Shown here: one piece after another, positions 18,037 through 26,039 of the stretch
Layout of the letters: each line of letters starts with the position of its first letter
How positions within the stretch are numbered: position 1 is the stretch's first letter
Origin: Bacillus sp. DTU_2020_1000418_1_SI_GHA_SEK_038
Lineage (GTDB): Bacteria; Bacillota; Bacilli; Bacillales; Cytobacillaceae
Assembly: GCF_032341175.1 (NCBI RefSeq)
Contig: NZ_CP135435.1
Coordinates: 3,534,001 to 3,598,000 of the forward strand
Length of the DNA: 64,000 nt
Reading direction: 5' to 3'
Notes under the pieces: generated by a model
Databases searched by the model: none
What the model saw: only the letters and a program-made list of their open reading frames with translations
Told to the model about the DNA's origin: nothing
Program-made: the position numbers and the translations under genes

Positions 18037-18087
18037 CAAATCTGCCTTGGCAGATTTGCGCCAAGATTTTATCGGGCATCGCCCGAT
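18037..18087 (-). promoter_or_regulatory. Structured leader upstream of the epimerase-type gene
   Basis: Two perfect hairpins in the transcribed strand: ATCGGGC-GAT-GCCCGAT (18087-18071) and CAAATCTGCC-AA-GGCAGATTTG (18058-18037). The second ends a few bases before the ribosome site of the TTG start. This suggests translational control or a processing signal between oxidase and epimerase. Confidence 0.45.
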
Positions 18088-18190
18088 CATTTCCATTAAA
18101 AAATCTGAGGCATCCGCCGGGGCTTAACTTTATTCAGCAAGGGTATAAACCCCTGTTGAAATATTTATCTATTTTGCATTTATCTCTAAC

Positions 18191-19375
18191 TTAAAGAACA
18201 GGAGAAGAATGCTGAATAGAGTTAAACCTGTGATAACTTAGCGGTTCAACAGGGATACATGTTTCCTTATTATTAATTAGCTCTTCAATGACTTTTCCTG
18301 TAACAGCTGAAAGGCTAATTCCATCTCCCTCATGACCAGCAGCTATGTAATAGTTTGGAATATGCTCCACTTTAGAAACGATTGGCAAATGGTCCTCTGT
18401 CCATGGACGCAAGCCTGCATAGGAACGGATAACCATCATATCCGCCATTTTCGGATAAAAGCGGATCGCACGATTGGCAATGCATTTAAGAATTTCATTA
18501 TTTACTTTTAAATTGAATCCGGCGAACTCCCTGCTGCTGCCAATAAGGAAGTTTTGGCTCTCTGTTGGTTCAAAGACAAGTGCCACCCCATATTTTTCTG
18601 TTAAAGGGTCAACCCGGCGCTGTCCGCCAAATTTAGAAATTAAGTAACCAAACTCCATGACCTTTCGGGAACCTACGTGCTCCTGCCTTGATGCCACAAT
18701 AATATGCCCTTTTCTCGGCTCAATCGGAATACGAAGATCAAGCATTTCTCCCAACTTTGGAGCCCATATCCCAGCTGCATTGACAACATGATTAGCGGTA
18801 AAAGTGCCATTTGTTGTTTCCACAGTGAAAGTTCCGTTTGCTTCTTTTTTCATTGATTTCACTTCTGTTTGCTTATAGGCTTTGGCCCCTAATTTCTTTG
18901 CTGCGTCTAGCAGAGAAAAAGCGAGCATATAAGGGTTAACTGTGGAATCAGTAGCACATTCTAAACCTCCTAATAAATCATCTGCAAAAAACTTGGAGTC
19001 CTGGCGAATATCCTGGCGGTCAAGCATACGGAATGGCAGACCAGCCTCTTTTTGGCTGTTAACCCATTTCTGTGCCGCCTCCATTTCCTCCTCAGACTCG
19101 CAAACAAGAATGCTACCTGGTGCACGGTATTCAAATTTATGCTCTAATTCTCTGCTTAACTCATCAACTAACTTCTGGCTGACTAAAGACATTTGACTGT
19201 CAAAACCTGGATCTTTATCAATGGCAAGGATGTTCCCGTCACATCTTGATGAAGTTCCACTGACGAATTCTCCTTTTTCAAGAATCGTTACGTCTTTTCC
19301 AGATTTAGAAGTATAATAGGCAATGGAGCAGCCAATAATTCCGCCGCCAATTACCAACACATCAGAATGTTTCAC
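18191..19375 (-). CDS. FAD-dependent D-amino-acid dehydrogenase (D-hydroxyproline dehydrogenase catalytic-subunit-like)
   Basis: FAD oxidoreductase of the DAO family, about 394 aa. A dinucleotide-binding motif opens the protein (HSDVLVIGGGIIGCSIAYY). A ribose-binding ILEKGEFVSGTSSRC segment follows, and near the C terminus comes AGLRPWTEDHLPIVSKVEH with AAGHEGDGISLS. It would oxidise cis-4-hydroxy-D-proline (or D-proline). Its electron partners are probably the [2Fe-2S] and FAD proteins encoded from 21303 on. The frame extends to 19459, but the sigma-54 promoter at 19432-19416 lies inside that extension. GTG 19375 with an AGGGAG site is therefore the likely start. Confidence 0.87.
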   Translation of the reverse strand: MKHSDVLVIGGGIIGCSIAYYTSKSGKDVTILEKGEFVSGTSSRCDGNILAIDKDPGFDSQMSLVSQKLVDELSRELEHKFEYRAPGSILVCESEEEMEAAQKWVNSQKEAGLPFRMLDRQDIRQDSKFFADDLLGGLECATDSTVNPYMLAFSLLDAAKKLGAKAYKQTEVKSMKKEANGTFTVETTNGTFTANHVVNAAGIWAPKLGEMLDLRIPIEPRKGHIIVASRQEHVGSRKVMEFGYLISKFGGQRRVDPLTEKYGVALVFEPTESQNFLIGSSREFAGFNLKVNNEILKCIANRAIRFYPKMADMMVIRSYAGLRPWTEDHLPIVSKVEHIPNYYIAAGHEGDGISLSAVTGKVIEELINNKETCIPVEPLSYHRFNSIQHSSPVL

Positions 19376-19415
19376 ATACCCAATCTCCCTTCGCTTAGTT
19401 GCCTTTCCTTTTCTA

Positions 19416-19432
19416 ATGCAAGTAACGTGCCA
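19416..19432 (-). promoter_or_regulatory. Sigma-54 promoter of the oxidase-epimerase operon
   Basis: Minus strand TGGCACGTTACTTGCAT, a perfect -24/-12 element. It lies 41 bp before GTG 19375. Confidence 0.88.
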
Positions 19433-19526
19433 AAAAGCCGTTTTTAACAAAATCGACAATCTCTGCTCATTTTTATAAAATTCAGTATCAACATATTTAG
19501 AATTTCAAAAAAATTTGATAAAGTAA

Positions 19527-19563
19527 TGTATAATATCTTTTACAGTGTTTATATTTTTTTACA
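19527..19563. promoter_or_regulatory. Tandem activator sites between oxidase and sigma-54 regulator genes
   Basis: Two 18-bp motif copies 19 bp apart: TGTATAATATCTTTTACA (19527-19544) and TGTTTATATTTTTTTACA (19546-19563). They lie 95-131 bp upstream of the oxidase -24 element and end 17 bp before the regulator start, so they could also give autoregulation. Confidence 0.6.
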
Positions 19564-19580
19564 CGTTTGGAGGGGAAGTT

Positions 19581-21230
19581 GTGTTTTCAATACCGCCGAT
19601 AAAAAAAATGATCGAAAATAATTTAATTAAATTAATAGTTGGCGAAAATATTATTGAAAGAGCTGGTGAGTATTTTGTTGATGAAGCCCGCAGTACGGCA
19701 GTCAGTATCAATGATTCATTTGAAGCTTTATTACCAGCCGATTCTCAAGTATCAACAGTTGTTGTTCTAGATTCAGATAAACAGCCAATTGGCTATATAA
19801 CTGCAGCCGAAATTATTTATTTCCTCAATAATTCTTATAATCAACTAAAAGCTTTCTATGAAACTGTTACGAGAACAATGGATGCCTCTGTCACGGTAAT
19901 AGATGATCAAGAGCGTGTATGTACATGGACTGAAGGTGCCGAAAAAATCTTTTCTGTGAAAGAAAGGGAAATTTTAGGACAGCCCATTACTAATTTCTTC
20001 GAGCATAAGGATCTTGAAATTCTGCAGTCGTTACATAGGGGAAAAAGAATTTCCAGACAGCATCATCAGCCCCGATCGGATTTATTCGTCCTGATTAATT
20101 CAAATCCAGTATATTTCAATGATCAAATCATTGGCGCAGTTGTGTCGGAGACAGATGTAACAAATCAGGTCGTACTTAACGAAAAACTATTCAATATGTC
20201 AACAGAAGTTCATCGTTTGGAACAGGAGGTTGCGAAATATAAACATTCCGTTGACCCGTTTAGCTTAATTAAAGGGAACAGCACTGCGCTTAAGCGAACA
20301 GTCCAAATGGCAAAAAAGGTGTGCTCCGTTAAATCAACTGTTTTGATACTGGGAGAAAGCGGTGTCGGCAAAGAAGTGTTTGCTAAAGCCATTCATGAAG
20401 TGAGCGAAGGAGCGGATTCACCATTTATTTCGATAAACTGTGGCGCTATTCCTGCTTCATTATTTGAAAGTGAATTTTTTGGATATGAACGCGGAGCTTT
20501 CTCTGGCGCTGATCAAAAAGGAAAGAAAGGCAAAATTGAATTAGCAAAAGGCGGCACACTGTTCCTGGATGAAATTGGCGAATTGCCGCTTGAAATGCAG
20601 GTTAAACTGCTTCGAGTCCTGCAGGAGAGGAAATTTTACCGAGTTGGCGGGGAAAAAGAAATTGAAACGGATTTTCGTGTAATTGCAGCTACAAATAGAA
20701 ATTTAATAGAATTAATGAACGAAGGGCAATTTCGCGAAGATTTGTATTACCGGTTAAATGTCGTTAGTTTGCAGATCCCCCCTTTAAGAGAAAGACGGGA
20801 AGATATTATTGAACTCACTCATTATTTTTTAAACGATTTTTCGGTTCTATATCAGAGACCGATTCATCAGTTCTCACAAGAGGTTTTGCAGGAAATGCTG
20901 CGCTATGATTGGCCAGGGAATATTCGTGAGCTTCGGAATGTTGTTGAACGTCTCGTTGTCTTTGCAACAGATGGATCAATTAAAAAGGAATATTTGCCTT
21001 TTCACTCTCATCCAATTGATAACCATATAGATACAATGACTGAACAAAGGGATTCCTTTGAAATGGACAATACTATCCTGCCTCTGCAAGAAGAAATGGA
21101 TCAGCATGAGAAAAGAGTGCTAGAAAAAGCACTTCAAATTGCGAATGGAAATAAACTTGAATGTGCCAAAAGGCTCGGTATTACAAGAGCTACCTTATAT
21201 AATAGACTAAAGCGTCTCGGCCTTAGTTAA
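19581..21230 (+). CDS. Sigma-54-dependent transcriptional activator (PAS, AAA+, Fis-type HTH)
   Basis: Enhancer-binding protein of about 549 aa. A ligand-sensing region resembling CBS then PAS (VVVLDSDKQPIGYITAAEI; SVTVIDDQERVCTWTEGAEKIF) fills residues 1-220. The AAA+ domain has Walker A GESGVGKE near 256, the sigma-54 contact loop GAFSGA near 304 and Walker B GGTLFLDEIGELP. A Fis-type HTH ends the protein (ECAKRLGITRATLYNRLKRLG). GTG 19581 with GGAGGGG five bases upstream is preferred over 19545, which lies within the activator sites. It is the obvious regulator of the seven sigma-54 promoters nearby. Confidence 0.92.
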   Translation: MFSIPPIKKMIENNLIKLIVGENIIERAGEYFVDEARSTAVSINDSFEALLPADSQVSTVVVLDSDKQPIGYITAAEIIYFLNNSYNQLKAFYETVTRTMDASVTVIDDQERVCTWTEGAEKIFSVKEREILGQPITNFFEHKDLEILQSLHRGKRISRQHHQPRSDLFVLINSNPVYFNDQIIGAVVSETDVTNQVVLNEKLFNMSTEVHRLEQEVAKYKHSVDPFSLIKGNSTALKRTVQMAKKVCSVKSTVLILGESGVGKEVFAKAIHEVSEGADSPFISINCGAIPASLFESEFFGYERGAFSGADQKGKKGKIELAKGGTLFLDEIGELPLEMQVKLLRVLQERKFYRVGGEKEIETDFRVIAATNRNLIELMNEGQFREDLYYRLNVVSLQIPPLRERREDIIELTHYFLNDFSVLYQRPIHQFSQEVLQEMLRYDWPGNIRELRNVVERLVVFATDGSIKKEYLPFHSHPIDNHIDTMTEQRDSFEMDNTILPLQEEMDQHEKRVLEKALQIANGNKLECAKRLGITRATLYNRLKRLGLS

Positions 21231-21247
21231 TGCCCTCCCTCTAAATT

Positions 21248-21264
21248 TGGTACGATTTTTGCAT
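21248..21264 (+). promoter_or_regulatory. Sigma-54 promoter of the [2Fe-2S]/FAD subunit operon
   Basis: TGGTACGATTTTTGCAT with GG and GC 12 bp apart, 39 bp before the first gene of the operon. No obvious copy of the 18-bp activator motif was seen close upstream, where the regulator gene ends. Confidence 0.8.
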
Positions 21265-21302
21265 AGTATTTTTCATAGTTTGAAAATAGAGGAGGTTTCC
21301 AA

Positions 21303-21578
21303 ATGAACAACAAAGAGGCCATTGTAATCTGCCGCTGTGAAGAAGTTACCTATGGCGATCTGCGTTCCACGGCAGAGGAACATCAATGCACAGCTAGGGA
21401 ATTAAAATTGCGAACAAGAGCAGGTATGGGTTTCTGCGGCGGTCGCACATGCAGAATTCCTTTAGATAGAATCATTGAGGATGTCATTCCTAATATTTCT
21501 CAAGGTGACATTCCATTAAAATACCAGCCGCCGATTCGCCCGGTAACATTTGGAACAGTAGGTGAAAACAATGACTAG
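21303..21578 (+). CDS. BFD-like [2Fe-2S] protein, dehydrogenase small subunit
   Basis: A 91-aa stand-alone BFD-like [2Fe-2S] domain: VICRCEEVTYGDL supplies the CxC pair and GFCGGRTCR the CX4C pair. In many D-hydroxyproline dehydrogenases this domain is fused to the FAD alpha subunit; here it is a separate protein. It would carry electrons between the two flavoproteins. AGAGGAGG precedes the ATG. The next gene overlaps its end by 8 bp from ATG 21571. Confidence 0.85.
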   Translation: MNNKEAIVICRCEEVTYGDLRSTAEEHQCTARELKLRTRAGMGFCGGRTCRIPLDRIIEDVIPNISQGDIPLKYQPPIRPVTFGTVGENND

Positions 21579-21903
21579 AATCATAGATCACCCTATTTTA
21601 GGGAAATTAGAAGATAGAAAAGCCATCCCCTTTACATTTGATGGGAAAACGATTGAAGCATTTGAAAATGAAACGATAGCCGCTGCGCTATTAGCAAATG
21701 GTATTCGCAAACTGCGGGTTCATGAGGATTGTGGGACACCTCGGGGATTTTACTGTAATATTGGCCACTGCATGGAATGTCGAGTCACAGTTAATGATCA
21801 AGCAAACGTAAGAGCTTGTCTAACTGTTGTCGAAAAAGACATGGTCGTTGAAAGCGGAAAACATCTCCCTAATATTGTTAGAAAGATGGTGGAGCAGCAA
21901 TGA
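21571..21903 (+). CDS. Ferredoxin-like [2Fe-2S] subunit
   Basis: About 110 aa, a plant-type [2Fe-2S] fold (HcnA/SoxA-like): ALLANGIRKLRVHEDCGTPRG, then FYCNIGHCMECRVTVND and RACLT supply four cysteines. It matches the small iron-sulfur subunit of D-hydroxyproline dehydrogenase-type complexes. ATG 21571, six bases after AGGTG, is better than GTG 21562, which lies inside the ribosome site. The stop overlaps the next start by 4 bp. Confidence 0.87.
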   Translation: MTRIIDHPILGKLEDRKAIPFTFDGKTIEAFENETIAAALLANGIRKLRVHEDCGTPRGFYCNIGHCMECRVTVNDQANVRACLTVVEKDMVVESGKHLPNIVRKMVEQQ

Positions 21904-23144
21904 TTGATGTCATTATTATTGGAGCAGGGCCAGCTGGATTAGCTGGAGCCATTGCAAGTGCTTCTTCAGGGCTGAAGGTAACCGTCATTGATGAATTTGT
22001 AAAACCCGGAGGCAGATTACTCGGCCAGCTTCACCAAGAACCGTCTGGCGAATGGTGGAACGGCATAAAGGAATCAGAGAGACTTCATCAAGAAGCGAAA
22101 AAATTAGCAGTCGACATTCGATGCGGAGTATCTGTCTACAACTTGGAAAAGAACGATGAATTATGGAATGTACATACGAGCATTGGTACTTTGACAGCTC
22201 CTCATGTACTAGTAGCGACTGGGGCTGCAGAGTACCCAATTCCTCTTCCAGGCTGGACTCTTCCTGGCGTTATGTCCATTGGCGCAGCTCAAGTCATGAC
22301 AAACGTTCATCGTGTCCAAGTAGGTAAGAAAGGGATCATTATTGGAGCTAATATTTTGGCCTTTGCCATTTTAAATGAATTACAATTAGCCGGTATTCAT
22401 GTAGATCGAATTATACTTCCAGAAAAAGGCCCATTGAGCGGGAAAGCAGGCGAACCAGCTGAGGTTATGAAATCACTGCTAAATGCTGCACATCTTGCTC
22501 CATCTCCTCTTCTGCGAATGGGAAGCCGTTTCATGAAAAATGATTGGTTCCGTAAAATGGGGATGAAATTTTTCCCTAAAAATGGGGTAAAAGTAAATGG
22601 GACACCTCTGCTACTTAAAAAAGCTGCTTTAGAAATTATCGGAACCGAACAAGTAGAAGGGGTTCGAGTAGCTGATACTGATGAGTATGGAAACATCATT
22701 CCTGGCACGGAAACTATATATGATGCCGATTTCGTCTGTATTGCAGGCGGTTTATATCCACTTGCAGAGCTTACTGCTGTTGCCGGCTGCCCATTCCAAT
22801 ACATTCCTGAGCTTGGAGGCCATGTTCCCCATCATTCAGAAACGATGGAAACCCCGCTTGAAGGTCTTTATGTTGCTGGAAATATTACTGGAATTGAAAG
22901 TGGAAAAATCGCCATGGCCCAAGGCACAATCGCTGGTTTTTCAATTGCTAAACATGCTGGTAAAGGCGGTTCAGCCATTGAAGAAAAACTGGACCAAGCC
23001 GTGCAAAATGTCCATATAGTCCGCGAACAAGCAGCTATTCAATTCAACCCGGAAATTAATAAAGGCAGAAGAAAAATGTATGACCTGTGGGAAAGACTTT
23101 ATGCAAACAAAGTTAATGAAAGTTCAAATATAAAGATTAGCTGA
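21900..23144 (+). CDS. FAD/NAD(P)-binding oxidoreductase, alpha-subunit-like
   Basis: A 414-aa flavoprotein of the pyridine nucleotide-disulfide oxidoreductase family, HcnB/LhpF-like. FAD motif VIIIGAGPAGLAGAIASASSG begins the protein. KPGGRLLGQ and LVATGAAEYPIPLPGW follow, and GLYVAGNITGIESGKIAMAQG closes the FAD site. It lacks the C-terminal BFD domain of many homologues, which is provided by the protein at 21303-21578. It overlaps the iron-sulfur subunit by 4 bp, so the three are co-translated. It probably passes electrons from the DAO-type subunit encoded at 18191-19375. Confidence 0.87.
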   Translation: MIDVIIIGAGPAGLAGAIASASSGLKVTVIDEFVKPGGRLLGQLHQEPSGEWWNGIKESERLHQEAKKLAVDIRCGVSVYNLEKNDELWNVHTSIGTLTAPHVLVATGAAEYPIPLPGWTLPGVMSIGAAQVMTNVHRVQVGKKGIIIGANILAFAILNELQLAGIHVDRIILPEKGPLSGKAGEPAEVMKSLLNAAHLAPSPLLRMGSRFMKNDWFRKMGMKFFPKNGVKVNGTPLLLKKAALEIIGTEQVEGVRVADTDEYGNIIPGTETIYDADFVCIAGGLYPLAELTAVAGCPFQYIPELGGHVPHHSETMETPLEGLYVAGNITGIESGKIAMAQGTIAGFSIAKHAGKGGSAIEEKLDQAVQNVHIVREQAAIQFNPEINKGRRKMYDLWERLYANKVNESSNIKIS

Positions 23145-23154
23145 TCAAAAAAAG

Positions 23155-23178
23155 GGGGATAGTGTGCATACTATCCCC
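23155..23178 (+). terminator. Hairpin after the dehydrogenase subunit operon
   Basis: Perfect 9-bp stem GGGGATAGT/ACTATCCCC, 10 bp past the stop. The T-run after it is weak (TAAATATATT), so termination may be partial. Confidence 0.6.
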
Positions 23179-23319
23179 TAAATATATTATTTCACCTTTT
23201 TTATTCGTATGAAATCATTCCAAAGATAGTTAACTATTTTATATAGGAAATTACTTATCGAATTCTTTTTTTAAAACAACCAATATCACTTTTACAAGAA
23301 AAATTTTGTTAAATTTCAT

Positions 23320-23337
23320 TGTAAAAATATTTTTACA
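23320..23337. promoter_or_regulatory. Perfect 18-bp palindrome matching the activator motif
   Basis: TGTAAAAATATTTTTACA is its own reverse complement and the best copy of the motif seen at the sigma-54 promoters. No -24/-12 element is visible downstream. It is close to, but one base longer than, the TnrA/GlnR consensus TGTNA-N7-TNACA. Confidence 0.45.
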
Positions 23338-23364
23338 CATTCCTCTAATGGATGTCTGAATTAT

Positions 23365-23392
23365 TTGACAATAGGGTATAAAAAATTAAAAT
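23365..23392 (+). promoter_or_regulatory. Possible sigma-A promoter of the LIV-type transporter operon
   Basis: TTGACA (23365-23370), 16-base spacer, TAAAAT (23387-23392). A CodY-box-like TATTTTCCGAATATT (three mismatches) follows near 23504-23518. The leader to the gene would be nearly 400 nt; 23393-23781 holds no gene and no recognised riboswitch. Confidence 0.3.
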
Positions 23393-23781
23393 ATTATAAC
23401 CAATTTCCTATAAACTGTCTATAATCTTTGACAAATGCAATGGCATAAATCGAAAAACACGTAATAAGAAAGTCACACTTTATCAAAATTTATACTAGTA
23501 ATTATTTTCCGAATATTATACACTTTCAGACATACACTAGTTTTTCTATCATTCACAATTCCTCACACACATCATCGCAATAGTGAAGAAAGGGCTAAAT
23601 CAATAACATCTTAGCACTCCTCACACCAAAGAACAGAAAGCTTTCCCTTTCCTTTGAAGCAAGGAAACTATTTTTAAAGGAGGTGAAAGTCCGTTCCAAT
23701 CCTTTATTTTTTAAATCATCCAGAATAAAACTAGCCGGAAAGTACAGTAAGTGTAAAAACTATTAAAAAGGGGTGTTTCAT

Positions 23782-24927
23782 TTGAAAAAGTATTCCATTA
23801 TAGCAATTGGTATGCTGCTCATTCTTTCTCTTTTCTTAAGCGCCTGTTCTAGTGAAGGCAGCTCAGGAGGAAACAGCAGTTCTGAGGAGATTTTAGTCGG
23901 TGTTCTTTTACCAGTTACAGGAAATAACGCTACTGACGGAAAAGATATGTTAAACGCTATGGAAATGGCGGCAGAGAAAATAAATAATGATGGCGGAGTT
24001 AACGGGAAAAAATTAAAGCTTGAAGTGGCTGACGATGCCTGTGATCCTCAAATGGCCACAACAGCTGCTAATAAGCTTGTTTCTATGAAAGTAACTGCAG
24101 TTGTTGGAGGCTATTGTTCTGGATCTACATTGCCAGCATCAGGTGTATTCAATAACGCCAAAATCCCTATGATTGTTGCGGCAGCTAATTCATCAGAATT
24201 ACCAGCACAGGGCTATGAGGGCCTATTTCTAATTAATGGTTTAGTTCCTGATCAGGCTAAAACAGGGGCTGACTATTTCAAGGACAAAGGCGCTAATAAC
24301 ATTGTCATTATACATGATAACTCAGCTTATGCAAAAAACTTAGCTGATTTTGCTCAGAAATCTGTTGAAGAAAATGGCGGTAAGGTTATTGGCTTTGAAG
24401 CCATTAATCCGGAAGAAAAGGATTTTGGCTCACTTATGACAAAGCTAAAATCACTGAATCCTGATGGAACATTCTTTACTGGTTATTATGCAGCAGGCGG
24501 ACTTATGCTGAAGCAATTTAAGGAAAAGGACGTTCCCGGATTTTTCATGGTTGGAGACGGTAGCTATTCACCAGATATTATCGATATCGCCGGAGCTAAT
24601 AATGCAGACGGCTTATTAGTAACAGCTACTCCTACAGCAAACTTTATTCCTGGAGCCGATGAATTTGTTAAAGAATATAAGAGTAAGTACAACGACTTAT
24701 CACCTGGTCCATTCTCAGCTTTATCTTATAACGGGATGAATCTATTAGCTGATGCATTAAAAAGAGCCAACTCAACAAATAGCGAAGACGTGAGAAATGC
24801 ATTAAAGGAAACGAAAGGCTTCGAAGGCATCGGCCAAGTGATTGAGTTCAATGACCAAAACTCTCTAAATCAATCGAACTACCATGTGATGAAAGTGGTA
24901 GATGGAGATTTTACTTTAGAAAAATAA
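23782..24927 (+). CDS. Branched-chain-amino-acid-type ABC transporter binding lipoprotein
   Basis: About 381 aa, type I periplasmic-binding fold (LivJ-like). Lipoprotein signal IAIGMLLILSLFLSACSSEG with lipobox LSAC. VGVLLPVTGNNATDGKDMLNAMEMAAEKIN is the family start, and VVGGYCSGSTLPASGVF lies in the ligand region. TTG 23782 is preferred over GTG 23773 because GTG overlaps the AAAGGGG ribosome site. The ligand could be branched-chain amino acids, amides or, given the neighbours, proline or hydroxyproline; sequence does not decide. Confidence 0.9.
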   Translation: MKKYSIIAIGMLLILSLFLSACSSEGSSGGNSSSEEILVGVLLPVTGNNATDGKDMLNAMEMAAEKINNDGGVNGKKLKLEVADDACDPQMATTAANKLVSMKVTAVVGGYCSGSTLPASGVFNNAKIPMIVAAANSSELPAQGYEGLFLINGLVPDQAKTGADYFKDKGANNIVIIHDNSAYAKNLADFAQKSVEENGGKVIGFEAINPEEKDFGSLMTKLKSLNPDGTFFTGYYAAGGLMLKQFKEKDVPGFFMVGDGSYSPDIIDIAGANNADGLLVTATPTANFIPGADEFVKEYKSKYNDLSPGPFSALSYNGMNLLADALKRANSTNSEDVRNALKETKGFEGIGQVIEFNDQNSLNQSNYHVMKVVDGDFTLEK

Positions 24928-24988
24928 TTAAAAATCACTGGAACGTTTAAACCTAAGTTTAGCGTTTTACATTCCTCTTACATGCATA

Positions 24989-25077
24989 GGGCTGTCTTAT
25001 ACATAACAGGGGCCGACATTCAATTGACTATCCTTAAGTGATATACATTGAACAGTCGCCCCTTGTGGGACAGCACC
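24989..25077. repeat. Long imperfect inverted repeat between binding protein and permease genes
   Basis: Left arm pieces GGGCTGTC and ACAGGGGCCGACATTCAAT (25006-25024) pair with ATTGAACAGTCGCCCCTTGT (25047-25066) and GACAGC. AGGCATCCGCC follows at 25089-25099, a string also present at 18109-18119. It looks like a dispersed palindromic repeat now forming a hairpin in the operon mRNA. Confidence 0.5.
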
Positions 25078-25131
25078 AAATTCACTTCAGGCATCCGCCA
25101 AATTTACGCACAGAGGAGAGTCGGAATAACA

Positions 25132-26037
25132 ATGGATATATTCTTACAAATATTAATTGATGGATTGGTAATAGGTGCCTTTTATAGCTTAGTTGCTTTA
25201 GGGTATACGATGGTATATGGAATTATTAAGCTGCTAAACTTTGCCCATGGTGATCTTTATATGATAGGCGCATTTATCGGGTTTACCCTCCTCTCTTTAT
25301 TTACGGGTGATGGCGGGTTTAATACTGGAATATTAGGTATTGGCATTGTTTTCATTGCTACGATGGTAATTGTTGGACTGCTAGGGATGGGTGTTGAGAG
25401 AATTGCCTATCGGCCGCTATTGCTTGCCCCTAGACTATCAATCTTAATTACGGCAATTGGTGTGTCCTTATCACTGGAATATACATCAATGATCGGATGG
25501 GGTGCTTCTTACAAGGTATATCCTATTAAACTGCCAAATGATGGACTTCAGTTTTTAGGAGCTCAGATCTCATTTGCTCAGATAGGTATGATTGTCCTTT
25601 CTGCACTATTGATGCTTGGTCTACGCTTATTTATTGATAAAACCATTTACGGTAAGGCGATGCGCGCAATTGCTTTAGATCAAACAGCCTGCAGCTTAAT
25701 GGGCGTTAACGTACACCGAATTATTGCCCTTACATTTTTTATTGGTGCATTCTTGGCTGCCGGAGCCGGAATCATGTCAGGCGTCTACTACGGAACGATT
25801 AACTTTATGATGGGATTTATCATTGGCCTTAAAGCCTTTACAGCAGCAGTTCTAGGTGGAATTGGAAATATTACTGGTGCTATGCTTGGAGGTCTAGTTC
25901 TTGGGATTATCGAAGCTTTCGGCACCTTTTACCTTGGCGGATCATGGAAAGATGTTCTTGCATTTGGAATACTCATCCTGTTCTTAGTATTTAAGCCTAC
26001 TGGCATACTTGGAGCAAAAGAAATGGAGAGGATGTAG
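25132..26037 (+). CDS. LIV-type ABC transporter permease (LivH-like)
   Basis: A 301-aa membrane permease from ATG 25132: DIFLQILIDGLVIGAFYSLVALGYTMVYGIIKLLNFAHGD is classical LivH, here seen over its first 40 residues in parts. Late AVLGGIGNITGAMLGGLVLGIIE is the second hallmark. The open frame begins at 25048, but that part runs through the inverted repeat; GAGGAGAG lies 12 bases before ATG 25132. It forms the channel with the LivM-like protein encoded next. Confidence 0.9.
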   Translation: MDIFLQILIDGLVIGAFYSLVALGYTMVYGIIKLLNFAHGDLYMIGAFIGFTLLSLFTGDGGFNTGILGIGIVFIATMVIVGLLGMGVERIAYRPLLLAPRLSILITAIGVSLSLEYTSMIGWGASYKVYPIKLPNDGLQFLGAQISFAQIGMIVLSALLMLGLRLFIDKTIYGKAMRAIALDQTACSLMGVNVHRIIALTFFIGAFLAAGAGIMSGVYYGTINFMMGFIIGLKAFTAAVLGGIGNITGAMLGGLVLGIIEAFGTFYLGGSWKDVLAFGILILFLVFKPTGILGAKEMERM

Positions 26038-26039
26038 TG

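Noticed and set aside
23320..23337. Canonical TnrA/GlnR box
   Set aside because: The spacer between TGTAA and TTACA is eight bases, one more than the TnrA consensus; kept only as an alternative.
23338..23781. Possible sigma-54 promoter for the LIV-type operon
   Set aside because: TGGCAT occurs at 23441-23446, but the -12 position reads GAAAA rather than TTGC. No GG/GC pair with the right spacing was found in the gap.
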